Origin: Clostridium pasteurianum
GTDB taxonomy: Bacteria > Bacillota > Clostridia > Clostridiales > Clostridiaceae
DNA: 64,000 nt
Assembly (NCBI RefSeq): GCF_001705235.1
Contig: NZ_MCGV01000001.1
Coordinates: 744,001-808,000, forward strand
Direction: 5' to 3'
Each line of letters starts with the position of its first letter. Position 1 is the stretch's first letter. Below are positions 54,561 to 63,214 of the stretch, in pieces. A program made the translations under genes and the position numbers. The notes under the pieces are model-generated. The model had not been told where the DNA came from, searched no databases, and was given only the letters and a program-made list of their open reading frames with translations.

Positions 54561-55457
54561 TTATACATTTATAAGCACTGCAATTCCTATTAACCCCGGT
54601 CCAACATGTACACCTAATACAGGACTTATCTGTCCCTGTATTTTTACTATACTATTAGGAAGTAGCTGTTCAAGTTTATTCTTAATTTCCGGCAATTCTA
54701 TTCTCTCTCCACTGCACATAATTGAAATTTGAGCCTTTTTCCCCCTGCTTGCAAATTCATTCACCAATGCAATAACCTTTTTAATACATCTTTTAGAGCC
54801 ACGTTCTTTTCCAGCAATACAATATGTACCATCTTCATCACAGGTAATAATTGGCTTTACACCAAGTGCTGATCCAAGCATAGAGGCTACACGTCCAATT
54901 CTACCACCTTTCCTTAAGTACTCTAAAGTTTCAACACAAAAGAAAACTTTTGAATTGCCATACTCTGACTTCAATAGCTGTATTGTTTCCTTGTAGCTTT
55001 TTCCTTCCTCTAAATTATCTGCTACTGAAATCGCATACATACCGCTTCCAATAGCAATATTCTTTGTGTCAAATAAATATATGTCAATTCCCTTTTCTTT
55101 AAATTCTTCGCTAACCAATCTAATAAGATTAAAAGTTCCGCTTAAATTACTTGAAATGCTAATTGATATGATTTTATTATATCCATCTTTAATTATGTTA
55201 TCAAATACCTCTTCTACATCACTATATTCTGGCAGAGATGTAGTTGGAATTTCTATGCTGAGTTTTCTATATATTTCTTCTGGAGAAATGTCAATTCTAT
55301 CTCTATATGACTTTCCTTTATAATTTATTCTGAGTGGTAATACATAAATTGGGTACTTTTCTAAGTATTCTTCTGGTACATCACAACATGAATCAACTAA
55401 TATTGCAAACTCATAGTTTTGGTTTTTTAAAGTATCACCTTGTATATTACTATTCAT
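54561..55457 (-). CDS. DegV family fatty-acid-binding protein
   Basis: 298 residues. DegV/FakB fold: N-terminal ILVDSCCDVPEE (about 18-29), TTSLPEYSD (lipid head-group region), ISISSNLSGTFN (about 97-108) and EYLRKGGRIGRVASMLGS (about 181). Family members bind a fatty acid and present it to the kinase FakA; no FakA gene is in view. Start ATG 55457 with AAAGG upstream; an in-frame ATG at 55469 is too close to it. Upstream of the two-component genes, perhaps in one operon. Confidence 0.92.
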   Translation of the reverse strand: MNSNIQGDTLKNQNYEFAILVDSCCDVPEEYLEKYPIYVLPLRINYKGKSYRDRIDISPEEIYRKLSIEIPTTSLPEYSDVEEVFDNIIKDGYNKIISISISSNLSGTFNLIRLVSEEFKEKGIDIYLFDTKNIAIGSGMYAISVADNLEEGKSYKETIQLLKSEYGNSKVFFCVETLEYLRKGGRIGRVASMLGSALGVKPIITCDEDGTYCIAGKERGSKRCIKKVIALVNEFASRGKKAQISIMCSGERIELPEIKNKLEQLLPNSIVKIQGQISPVLGVHVGPGLIGIAVLINV

Positions 55458-55629
55458 TAAATATAACATCCTTTCATCAACAGTACATTATTATTATCAA
55501 TTTTAATTATATTTAATATACAAGGTACTTTCTACAAATTTAACACTTGTTCACATTTCTATTTATATTTCACTATCAAATCCACAGCGGATTTTCACCG
55601 CCAAGTTATCGCCCATACTAGACACACAA

Positions 55630-55668
55630 AAAATAACAAGCCCACATCTCTGTAAGCTTGTTACTTTT
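55630..55668 (-). terminator. Terminator of hydG (shared-loop family)
   Basis: AAAATAACAAG (55630-55640) with CTTGTTACTTTT (55657-55668) around CCCACATCTCTGTAAG. 16 nt after the hydG stop codon. Confidence 0.8.
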
Positions 55669-55683
55669 AAAATTTATTTATGT

Positions 55684-57132
55684 TTATATTCTTACATCTC
55701 TTTCACCATTTTCAAGCCTCTTTAAGTTATGCATTATAAGATCATACATCTTATCACCTTTAAATTTATTAACATGCTCACGAATTACTTTTTCTCCAAC
55801 TTTCCTTGTATCTTCTGAAGCATAATCTAATAGATATTCTTTAAAGGTAAAAATAGCATTAGGTATACAGAAATTATGTACAAATTTTGTTTTAGCATAA
55901 CTCATAAAATTTTCTCCAGTTCTTCCTGCACGATAACATGCTGTACAGAAAGAAGGAATACTTTCCATAGAACAAGTTTCTTTCACAACATCATCAAGGC
56001 TTCTTGTATCACCAAGTGAAAATTGTTCCTTATCGGGTATTTGATTTCCGAAAGACTTACCGTATCCACCTACTCCGATTCTTGAACCTGCATCAATTTG
56101 AGATACACCAAGAGGAAGCACTTCACGTCTTACTTCAGGCCTTTCCCTTGCTGTCATTATCATTCCTGTATAAGGTACAGATAATCTTAATATAGCAACA
56201 AGTTTCTTAAAATCTTCATCACTTACACAATATTTTGGCCTCTCTGAATATGGTGTTCCTGTTGCTGGAGTTATACGAGGAAAAGATATAGTGTGAGGTC
56301 CTATCCCATTGTACTTCTTTTCAAGATGAATTGTATGATATAAAAGTCCCATTACTTCAAAACGCCAATCATAAAGTCCAAATAATGCTCCTATTGCAAC
56401 ATCATCTATTCCTGCATCTAAAGCTCTATCCTGCGCATATAAACGCCATCTGTAATTTCCTTTTATTGTATTAGCCGGATGCAGAGTTTTATAAGTTTCA
56501 TGATGATATGTTTCCTGAAACACCTGAAAAGTTCCTATTCCAACTTTTTTAAATTTAGCAAGCTCTTCACGTGCAAGAGGTGCACAATTAATATTAGCTC
56601 TCCTTATTTCACCATTTTTTGTTTTTATACTGTAGACTTTTTTTACAGTTTCACACATAAAATCTATATTTGTCTTCGGTGATTCACCATAAACTAAAAC
56701 AGTCCTTTTTTGTCCCTCATTTATCATTATTTTTACTTCTCGCTCAAGTTCACCCATAGTTAAAGTTTTTCTAACCATTTCATTATTACTACTTCTAAAT
56801 CCACAATATTTACAATTATTAGAGCACTCATCACTTATATAAAGCGGAGCAAAGAAAACTATTCTATCACCATAAACTTCTCTTTTAAGTTTATGTGCAA
56901 GTTCGTACATTTCATTAATAGTTTCTGTATCTGTATTTTGAATAAGTATGGCAGTTTCTTCTGGCTCTAATCTTATTCTAGTTTCAGCTTTTTTTAATAC
57001 CTCTCTTACCTCTTCTTTACTTGGATTTTCATGTTTGTTAATCTGAGCCCATATTTTATCATCGTCTATAAAGTCATTATCCATTTTGTCATACTCTTCA
57101 AAATCCTTCTTGTATTTTTCCAAAAAATTCAT
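55684..57132 (-). CDS. hydG: [FeFe]-hydrogenase maturase HydG (radical SAM)
   Basis: 482 residues. Splits tyrosine to give CO and cyanide ligands for the H-cluster of [FeFe] hydrogenase. The radical SAM cluster motif CSNNCKYCGF (CX3CX2C, about 92-101) and the C-terminal second-cluster motif CTACYRAGRTGENF...NFC (CX2CX22C, about 397-424) are both present, which separates HydG from ThiH. Start ATG 57132 with AAAGGA at 9 nt; the in-frame upstream codons have no ribosome site. No hydE, hydF or hydrogenase gene lies nearby. A terminator-like hairpin sits 27 nt upstream of the start. Confidence 0.94.
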   Translation of the reverse strand: MNFLEKYKKDFEEYDKMDNDFIDDDKIWAQINKHENPSKEEVREVLKKAETRIRLEPEETAILIQNTDTETINEMYELAHKLKREVYGDRIVFFAPLYISDECSNNCKYCGFRSSNNEMVRKTLTMGELEREVKIMINEGQKRTVLVYGESPKTNIDFMCETVKKVYSIKTKNGEIRRANINCAPLAREELAKFKKVGIGTFQVFQETYHHETYKTLHPANTIKGNYRWRLYAQDRALDAGIDDVAIGALFGLYDWRFEVMGLLYHTIHLEKKYNGIGPHTISFPRITPATGTPYSERPKYCVSDEDFKKLVAILRLSVPYTGMIMTARERPEVRREVLPLGVSQIDAGSRIGVGGYGKSFGNQIPDKEQFSLGDTRSLDDVVKETCSMESIPSFCTACYRAGRTGENFMSYAKTKFVHNFCIPNAIFTFKEYLLDYASEDTRKVGEKVIREHVNKFKGDKMYDLIMHNLKRLENGERDVRI

Positions 57133-57158
57133 TTTGCAACATCCTTTCAATACAAAAA

Positions 57159-57198
57159 ACTCTCTTTGAATATGCAAAAGCATTTCCAAAAAGAGTTC
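57159..57198 (-). terminator. Terminator-like hairpin in front of hydG
   Basis: AACTCTCTTTGAATATGC (57159-57176) pairs with GCATTTCCAAAAAGAGTT (57181-57198 region), and on the minus strand six T follow. It may end the U32 gene transcript 190 nt upstream, or act as an attenuator in the hydG leader. Confidence 0.7.
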
Positions 57199-57387
57199 TA
57201 TTATTTATTATATAAAATCATCCCAAATTAGTATAGAATGAGCTGATTTTTCAACAAATTTGAATTCTCTTTTACCTCAGAAATATCTTTAGCATTAGAT
57301 TATTCCTTATTAATTTTATTACATATAAATTATTCATTTTTTCATAAAGCCTTGCAAACAATATATTCGCTTTAATGAAAAAGAACT

Positions 57388-58602
57388 TCACTTTCTATTT
57401 TTTATAATTATGTCATTGATTTTTAATTTTTTTAAGCAATGTACCATAAAAAGCATTTTAGCAGAAGCTGCACTTTCAATAGCCTCACCATTTTTATTTT
57501 TCATATCTTCAAGTTGTATAATTTTGTTTTCAGCTTTTACAGCTAAAACTTCAACTGTATCTCCATTACAAACTTTATTTCTCTGTTCTATAGTTGCAAT
57601 ATGCGTTTCTTTATCATAATTTTTTACAACACCTACAATATCGTAATTGCGTATATACGATGAATTTTCATAAATTTGTCTTACATCTTCATCAAAATAG
57701 AATCCAGTTGTAAATGGTCTATGGCTTGGCTTTGTAAGATTTTCCATCCACTTAGGGTCAAATTTATAATTCTTAGGATTTTCTACGTATTTATCAATAG
57801 CTTCCCTATATGCTTTCACTACGGATGCAACATAATAAGAACTTTTCATTCTTCCTTCAATTTTAAGGGAATTTATGCCCGCTTCAATAAGTTCTGGAAT
57901 ATGCTCTATCATACATAAATCCTTTGAATTCATTAAATTGACACCATCATCAGTAGCTTTAACATATTCTCCTTGATTTTTTTCTTCAAACAAATTGTAT
58001 TTATATCTACAAGGTTGCGCACAGAGCCCTTTATTAGAATCCCTCCCAGTTAAATAATTTGACAGTAAACATTTACCTGAATATGCCATACACATAGAAC
58101 CATGTACAAATGCCTCTACATCACAAGTTTCTGGAAGTTTTCTTCTCAAAGTTTTTAAATCTTCAAGGCTCATTTCTCTTGCTGCAACTACTCTTTTAAC
58201 TCCAATTTTGTGCCAGAATAAAGCTGCTTTATAGTTTAAAAGACTAGCCTGTGTACTTAAATGTATTTCAAGCTTTGGAGTAACTTCTCTTGCTATGCTA
58301 ATTACCCCTGGATCAGCAATTAATGCAGCATCAACTCCAATATCATATAATTGTCTAAGATATTCATCCATACCTACTAAATCTTCATTATGAGGAATTA
58401 TATTTACAGTAACATGTACTTTTTTCTCTCTTGAATGCGCAAACTCCACTCCTTCTTTTAATTCTTCAAAGGTAAAATTATCTGACGATGCTCTTAAATT
58501 AAATTTATTTCCTCCAAGATATACTGCATCAGCACCGAAATTAATAGCTGTTTTAAGTTTTTCTAGATTTCCCGCTGGTGCTAAAAGTTCTGGTTTTTGC
58601 AT
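57388..58602 (-). CDS. Peptidase U32-family protein (TrhP/RlhA-like)
   Basis: 404 residues. N-terminal TIM-barrel part begins PELLAPAGNLEKLKTAI, and the U32 signature EAFVHGSMCMAYSGKC runs at about 163-178, followed by LCAQPCRYKY; its cysteines probably hold an Fe-S cluster. Although called peptidases, the studied members hydroxylate RNA using prephenate-derived chemistry: TrhP at tRNA U34, RlhA on 23S rRNA. The length and the C-terminal beta domain (about 310-400) fit the TrhP type best. Single gene. Confidence 0.9.
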   Translation of the reverse strand: MQKPELLAPAGNLEKLKTAINFGADAVYLGGNKFNLRASSDNFTFEELKEGVEFAHSREKKVHVTVNIIPHNEDLVGMDEYLRQLYDIGVDAALIADPGVISIAREVTPKLEIHLSTQASLLNYKAALFWHKIGVKRVVAAREMSLEDLKTLRRKLPETCDVEAFVHGSMCMAYSGKCLLSNYLTGRDSNKGLCAQPCRYKYNLFEEKNQGEYVKATDDGVNLMNSKDLCMIEHIPELIEAGINSLKIEGRMKSSYYVASVVKAYREAIDKYVENPKNYKFDPKWMENLTKPSHRPFTTGFYFDEDVRQIYENSSYIRNYDIVGVVKNYDKETHIATIEQRNKVCNGDTVEVLAVKAENKIIQLEDMKNKNGEAIESAASAKMLFMVHCLKKLKINDIIIKNRK

Positions 58603-58678
58603 CCCTTAGTCCTCCCTGCACCCAAAAATATCCATATATTACTTCCATTTCAATATTGTAAAATTCATAATTAAGTGT

Positions 58679-59482
58679 CTATAATTTTTCTTTATTACAT
58701 ATGTATCGAATTCCATTAAGTTGCTTTTTTAAAGAATACTTAACTGTATCATTATCTTCCGACTCTATTCCGCTATATTCCAGTGTAACTATCTTTGGAT
58801 TTGCATAATTTAAAACCCATTCTAATAAATTGTAATCTTCATTTTTCATTGCTTCATGTGTATCTGATGGAAAACCATCCTTATCATATCCAGAACCATT
58901 TACATGAATCTCCATAGCACGGTTGAGTGGTAACTCTTTAACGTAATCATGAATATTCCAACCATGATACTCCGCAGTAATCTTTGCATGAGTTAAATCA
59001 AGCAAAAATAATACATCATTATCTATAACCAATCGACTAATTTGCTCTGGCATAACATAAGGATAATGATCAATTGTTATTTGATGTTCTTTAGGTGAAT
59101 CAGGAATATTTTCAAGTAATAATGGTACTTCTAAATTATTTTTAAAAATCCGAATCTGCTTAGACATATGTTCATATATATCTTCATCTGTCATACCTTT
59201 ATACATATCCGAATTTTTTATTGCAAGATGAACACCATAATGTGGCGAACCACACTTTTTTATAAGATTATTTGCAAAATTAAAATCTATATTTTCTATG
59301 TTCCTCATTCCTGTACGTTCAAAATATCCTAGACCATGCAATAGAATTGGCCTCATTGAACGCATATTTGAAAACTGTTCATTAAAATTTCCATATGCAC
59401 CAGACTTAATGTAATCTACATTAATATAATCTTTTTCTATAAGAAACTTCAAAGCTTTTGACCAATTACATGCAATATACAA
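58679..59482 (-). CDS. DUF692/MbnB-like TIM-barrel metalloenzyme
   Basis: 267 residues. The order of His/Glu/Asp motifs fits the DUF692 family: ILLHGLGYF, HYGVHLAI (about 80), LLLENIPDS (about 121), LLDLTHAKI (about 157), AMEIHVNGSG (about 189) and VTLEYSG (about 233). Studied members (MbnB, TglH) are multinuclear iron oxygenases that modify cysteine in ribosomal peptides together with a partner protein. No peptide precursor or partner is recognisable next to it. The start is TTG 59482 because ACNWSKAL is the usual beginning of the family; AGGAG is 13 nt upstream. Confidence 0.8.
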   Translation of the reverse strand: MYIACNWSKALKFLIEKDYINVDYIKSGAYGNFNEQFSNMRSMRPILLHGLGYFERTGMRNIENIDFNFANNLIKKCGSPHYGVHLAIKNSDMYKGMTDEDIYEHMSKQIRIFKNNLEVPLLLENIPDSPKEHQITIDHYPYVMPEQISRLVIDNDVLFLLDLTHAKITAEYHGWNIHDYVKELPLNRAMEIHVNGSGYDKDGFPSDTHEAMKNEDYNLLEWVLNYANPKIVTLEYSGIESEDNDTVKYSLKKQLNGIRYICNKEKL

Positions 59483-59530
59483 CTTTTAAACACAACTCCT
59501 ATCAAATCTAAATAAAAATATATTCTACAT

Positions 59531-60724
59531 TTACTTATAATCCTCTGTAAACTTAATAATCCTCTTAATTCCCTCTTTAATACTATCCATGGAAGCAGCA
59601 TAAGAAATCCTAATATAATTGCTGACTCCAAACCCGTCCCCTGGAATAACTGCTATCTTCCCCTTTTTCAAAAGTAATTTGCAAAAATCTATAGAATTAT
59701 TAATTACTTGTCCATCTATTACCTTGCCAAGCATTCTTGATATATTAATCATGATATAAAATGCTCCTTGTGGCTTTTTGCACGAAAGCATATCAGTATC
59801 ATTTACTTTTTCAACTATATAATCTCGTCTTTTTTTAAACTCATCAACCATTATCTTTACAGAAGCTTGATCTCCATTTAATGCCTCTAATGCTGCATAT
59901 TGTGCTATTGAATTAGGATTAGACGTAGTATGACTTTGTATATTTGACATTAATTTAATTACTTTTTCATTTCCTACAACATATCCTATCCTCCATCCAG
60001 TCATGGAATATGTCTTTGAAACTCCGTGTATTATTATAGTTCTGTCATATGCGTCGCTGCTAATACTAGCTATGCTAATATACTTGTCATTTTCATAATT
60101 AAACTTTTCATATATTTCATCAGATATTATTATTAAATCATGCGCCTTTGCAAAATCTGCTATCATAACTAATTCATCTTTTGTATAAACTGCTCCTGTT
60201 GGATTATTAGGATTATTTATTAAAATTGCTTTTGTCTTTTTAGTTAATACACTTTCCAATATACACCTAGTATATTTAAAATTGTTTTCCTCAGTTCCAA
60301 ACACAAACACAGGAACACCATCTGTAAGTTTGATTAGCTCTGGATAACTCACCCAATATGGTTTAGGTACAATAACTTCATCTCCTGGATTTAAAATAGC
60401 CTGAAAAACATTCCATATGCACTGTTTTGCTCCAGTTGATATTATGATTTGAGAATTAGAATATGTTAAATTATTATCCCTTTTAAATTTTTCTGCTACA
60501 GCTGTTTTCAATTCCTCTATACCAGAAGCCGCTGTGTATTTTGTAAAACCATCATTAATTGCATTTATAGCTGCATTTTTAATATTTTGTGGTGTATTAA
60601 AATCTGGTTCTCCAGCCCCTAAAATTATAATGTCATCACCATCTTTTTTCATTTGTTTTGCTCTAGCTGTAATTTCTAAAGTAATGGAGGGTGAAATTTG
60701 TTCGGATTTTTTAGAAAATATCAT
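59531..60724 (-). CDS. Class I/II PLP aminotransferase (aspartate aminotransferase type)
   Basis: 397 residues. PLP enzyme fold type I: ILGAGEPDFNTPQNIK (about 34-49), NNPNNPTGAVY (about 170-180), ISDEIYEKF (about 201-209) and the PLP-binding Lys in HGVSKTYSMTGWRIGYV (about 230-246). Transfers amino groups, probably between aspartate or an aromatic/branched amino acid and 2-oxoglutarate. Start ATG 60724 has GGGGG 9 nt upstream; upstream in-frame codons to 60781 lack one. Divergent from the MocR regulator. Confidence 0.93.
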   Translation of the reverse strand: MIFSKKSEQISPSITLEITARAKQMKKDGDDIIILGAGEPDFNTPQNIKNAAINAINDGFTKYTAASGIEELKTAVAEKFKRDNNLTYSNSQIIISTGAKQCIWNVFQAILNPGDEVIVPKPYWVSYPELIKLTDGVPVFVFGTEENNFKYTRCILESVLTKKTKAILINNPNNPTGAVYTKDELVMIADFAKAHDLIIISDEIYEKFNYENDKYISIASISSDAYDRTIIIHGVSKTYSMTGWRIGYVVGNEKVIKLMSNIQSHTTSNPNSIAQYAALEALNGDQASVKIMVDEFKKRRDYIVEKVNDTDMLSCKKPQGAFYIMINISRMLGKVIDGQVINNSIDFCKLLLKKGKIAVIPGDGFGVSNYIRISYAASMDSIKEGIKRIIKFTEDYK

Positions 60725-60862
60725 ATGAAAATACCCCCTTTTAATACTTCCTGTTTTTTCACTTTTTAGGTTGCTATACATTTATGTTATTATAGTGTAT
60801 TCTATATATCAACAAATAAAATTGCAATCTGTGATAGCACAGTTTTTACGGAGGTCATCATT

Positions 60863-62200
60863 TTGTTGAAATACGAAGAAATTATAAAATATATTAAAAA
60901 CAGCATAAAGACAGAAAATTTAAATCATCCGAAAAAATTGCCTTCGATAAGGTCTACTCAAGAATTGTTTCATTGCAGTACAGGCACAGTTTTAAAAGCC
61001 TATTCAAAACTTGAACAAGAGCATATTATTTATTCAATACCCAAAAGCGGTTACTATATAATTAATGATTTTGAGCCTGAGGATTCATCCAAACGTTCTA
61101 TAATCGATTTTTCAGCTGTAAATTTAAATACCAAAGCTTTTCCATATAAAAATTTTCAACATTGTCTAAATAAATCAATAGATTTATACAAAGAAAAGCT
61201 CTTTTCGTATTCTGATCCTAGAGGATTAAATACTCTAATTAATGTATTAGCAAAGCATATGCAAAACTATCAAATATTTACGAAACCAGATAACATAATT
61301 ATTACTTCAAGTTCCCAACAAGCATTAAACATATTATCGATCATGCCATTCCCAAATGGTAAATCTAACATTCTTGTTGAACAGCCTACATATTATGGTA
61401 TGATAAAATTCTTAGAGCTTAACAATATACCAACTCTAGGTATAAGCAGAAGTTTTAAAGGCATAAACTTAGACGAATTAGAAAAATTATTTAAATACGG
61501 TAATATAAAGTTTTTCTACAGTATACCTAGATTTCATAATCCAACCGCAAATTCATATAATAAATTTGAAAAGCAAGAAATCATTAAATTAGCTCAAAAA
61601 TACGATGTGTACATTGTTGAAGATGACATTTCTGCAGATTTAGATATGGATAAAAAAAATGACCCTATATTTTCCTATGATACTTCTTCAAAAGTAATAT
61701 ACCTTAAAAGTTATTCAAAAGTACTTATGCCTGGCTTAAGGGTTGCAGCCCTTATAATTCCAGACCCATTAATTAATATTTTTTTAGAATACAAAAAATG
61801 GACTGATATTAACAGCCCAATATTATCTCAAGGTGCATTAGAAATCTATATAAAAAATGGAATGTTTGATAGTCATATGAAGCAATTAGTTAATTTATAC
61901 GCTAACCGTATTAATTGTTTAAAAAACACTTTATCAAATCATAAATATAAAGATTTTCAATACAATATTCCAGAATCCGGTTACTTCGGATGTATTTACG
62001 TAAATGCCTCTTTAAAATACGATAAAATTACTACTGCACTGCAGCATAAAAGCATAAAAATTTCCAATACATCAGAATCTTTTCTAAAAGAATACAAATG
62101 CAATAATTATTTTAGACTTACAATAAGTGAGGTAAATGAAAAGCAAATATCTAAGAACATACCTATACTACTTGATATCATTAATAAATTCAAATTATAA
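60863..62200 (+). CDS. MocR/GntR-family regulator with aminotransferase-like domain
   Basis: 445 residues. GntR winged HTH (about 5-68: KLPSIRSTQELFHCSTGTVL, LEQEHIIYSIPKSGYYI) fused to a fold-type I PLP domain (about 85-445) with IITSSSQQALN, HNPTANSYNKFEK, IVEDDISADLD and the PLP Lys in YLKSYSKVLMPGLRVAAL (about 285). MocR proteins sense PLP or an amino-acid-PLP adduct. It starts at TTG 60863 (or TTG 60866) with GGAGG upstream, divergent from the aminotransferase gene, which it probably regulates. Confidence 0.92.
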   Translation: MLKYEEIIKYIKNSIKTENLNHPKKLPSIRSTQELFHCSTGTVLKAYSKLEQEHIIYSIPKSGYYIINDFEPEDSSKRSIIDFSAVNLNTKAFPYKNFQHCLNKSIDLYKEKLFSYSDPRGLNTLINVLAKHMQNYQIFTKPDNIIITSSSQQALNILSIMPFPNGKSNILVEQPTYYGMIKFLELNNIPTLGISRSFKGINLDELEKLFKYGNIKFFYSIPRFHNPTANSYNKFEKQEIIKLAQKYDVYIVEDDISADLDMDKKNDPIFSYDTSSKVIYLKSYSKVLMPGLRVAALIIPDPLINIFLEYKKWTDINSPILSQGALEIYIKNGMFDSHMKQLVNLYANRINCLKNTLSNHKYKDFQYNIPESGYFGCIYVNASLKYDKITTALQHKSIKISNTSESFLKEYKCNNYFRLTISEVNEKQISKNIPILLDIINKFKL

Positions 62201-62285
62201 TTAGCTTTAATATTTTACTTTATTTTTCACATCACTTTACAGTGAAATTCAACCCTTAGCTTTTAATTATTTATCTGCAAAAACA

Positions 62286-62323
62286 AAAATAGTGAGCCTA
62301 CATTTCTGCAAACTCACTATTTT
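62286..62323. terminator. Bidirectional terminator (shared-loop family)
   Basis: AAAATAGTGAG (62286-62296) with CTCACTATTTT (62313-62323), perfect 11 bp, loop CCTACATTTCTGCAAA. It lies between the MocR gene (plus) and tRNA-Glu (minus) and has T/A runs on both sides. Confidence 0.85.
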
Positions 62324-62330
62324 AAATGTT

Positions 62331-62405
62331 TGGTAGCCCCAACGGGACTTGAACCCGTGATTCCGCCTTGAGAGGGCGATGTCTTAACCGCTTGACCATA
62401 GGGCC
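62331..62405 (-). tRNA. tRNA-Glu (anticodon CTC)
   Basis: 75 nt with encoded CCA. Anticodon stem TCGCC/GGCGG encloses CTCTCAA, anticodon CTC (reads GAG). D-arm GGTCAAGCGGTTAAGAC, T-arm ACGGG-TTCAAGT-CCCGT. Position 1-72 is a G-T wobble instead of a Watson-Crick pair, and the acceptor stem is otherwise paired. Confidence 0.95.
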
Positions 62406-62579
62406 TTAAACTAAAACTGCATTTCTCAAACACAGCCAACGAATAATATTATATCATTATATCTAAGATTTTCAAACACTTTTTTCGAATGAATTTCTTA
62501 TATTTTTCGAATTACAACACTATATCTCGTTTTTCCTTTTATGCGCTACTGTACACTTAGTTATACCATTTTTTTACAA

Positions 62580-62978
62580 TTAGAATTTTATATCTTTAGC
62601 TATTTTATTAATATCAAATTCCTTATTTGCTTCAGAAAATACTGCTAAGCAATCACTGTATCCACAATTTCTATCCTTAACCTCGTGAACTATACTTTTT
62701 GCCTTTATACCAAACTCATCAATACAATCTTCAAGTGCTGCATCTACATTGTCTAATGAAAGATCGTTTAAAAATGGAAGATAATACTTACTATACCATG
62801 TATCCTCTTCGTTTTCTTTACTACATTCTCCATCAGCAGATGCTTTAGCCGCATTTATTTCATATTTATCAAAAACATATTGAAACTTTATAACAAACAA
62901 ATCATTTTTATAATTTATTTCCTGTATATTTTCTATTCCACTGTCACTAATAAAATCTAAAATTTCATTCTTATTCAT
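62580..62978 (-). CDS. Conserved small acidic protein (DUF6762-like)
   Basis: 132 residues, soluble, strongly acidic. Segments such as WYSKYYLPFLNDLSLDNV (about 61-78) and ECID/HEVKDRNCGYSDC recall the clostridial DUF6762 family (from memory, not checked). No motif for catalysis or membrane insertion. ATG at 62978 is preceded by GAGGTG. It stands alone between tRNA-Glu and the divergent arginase gene. Function unknown. Confidence 0.75.
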   Translation of the reverse strand: MNKNEILDFISDSGIENIQEINYKNDLFVIKFQYVFDKYEINAAKASADGECSKENEEDTWYSKYYLPFLNDLSLDNVDAALEDCIDEFGIKAKSIVHEVKDRNCGYSDCLAVFSEANKEFDINKIAKDIKF

Positions 62979-63214
62979 ATTTCACCTCAAAAAAAATTTT
63001 TTAATATTTATAAGCTTTTTTGGTTAAATCTAATATTAATATTATTATATTATCACATATAATATGAATATTAAAATTTATACTTTTTTATTCATGTATT
63101 AATATAAATTACACAATTTTCATAATATTATGCCTATGCTTCAAGTACTTTATATTTCTACTATTTATTATATAATAGTTTCGAACTATTATTTATAACT
63201 CGGAGGTTTTGCAA

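Noticed and set aside
58603-59530. Ribosomal peptide (RiPP) cluster around the DUF692 gene
   Set aside because: No short Cys-rich precursor ORF or partner gene is visible on either side.
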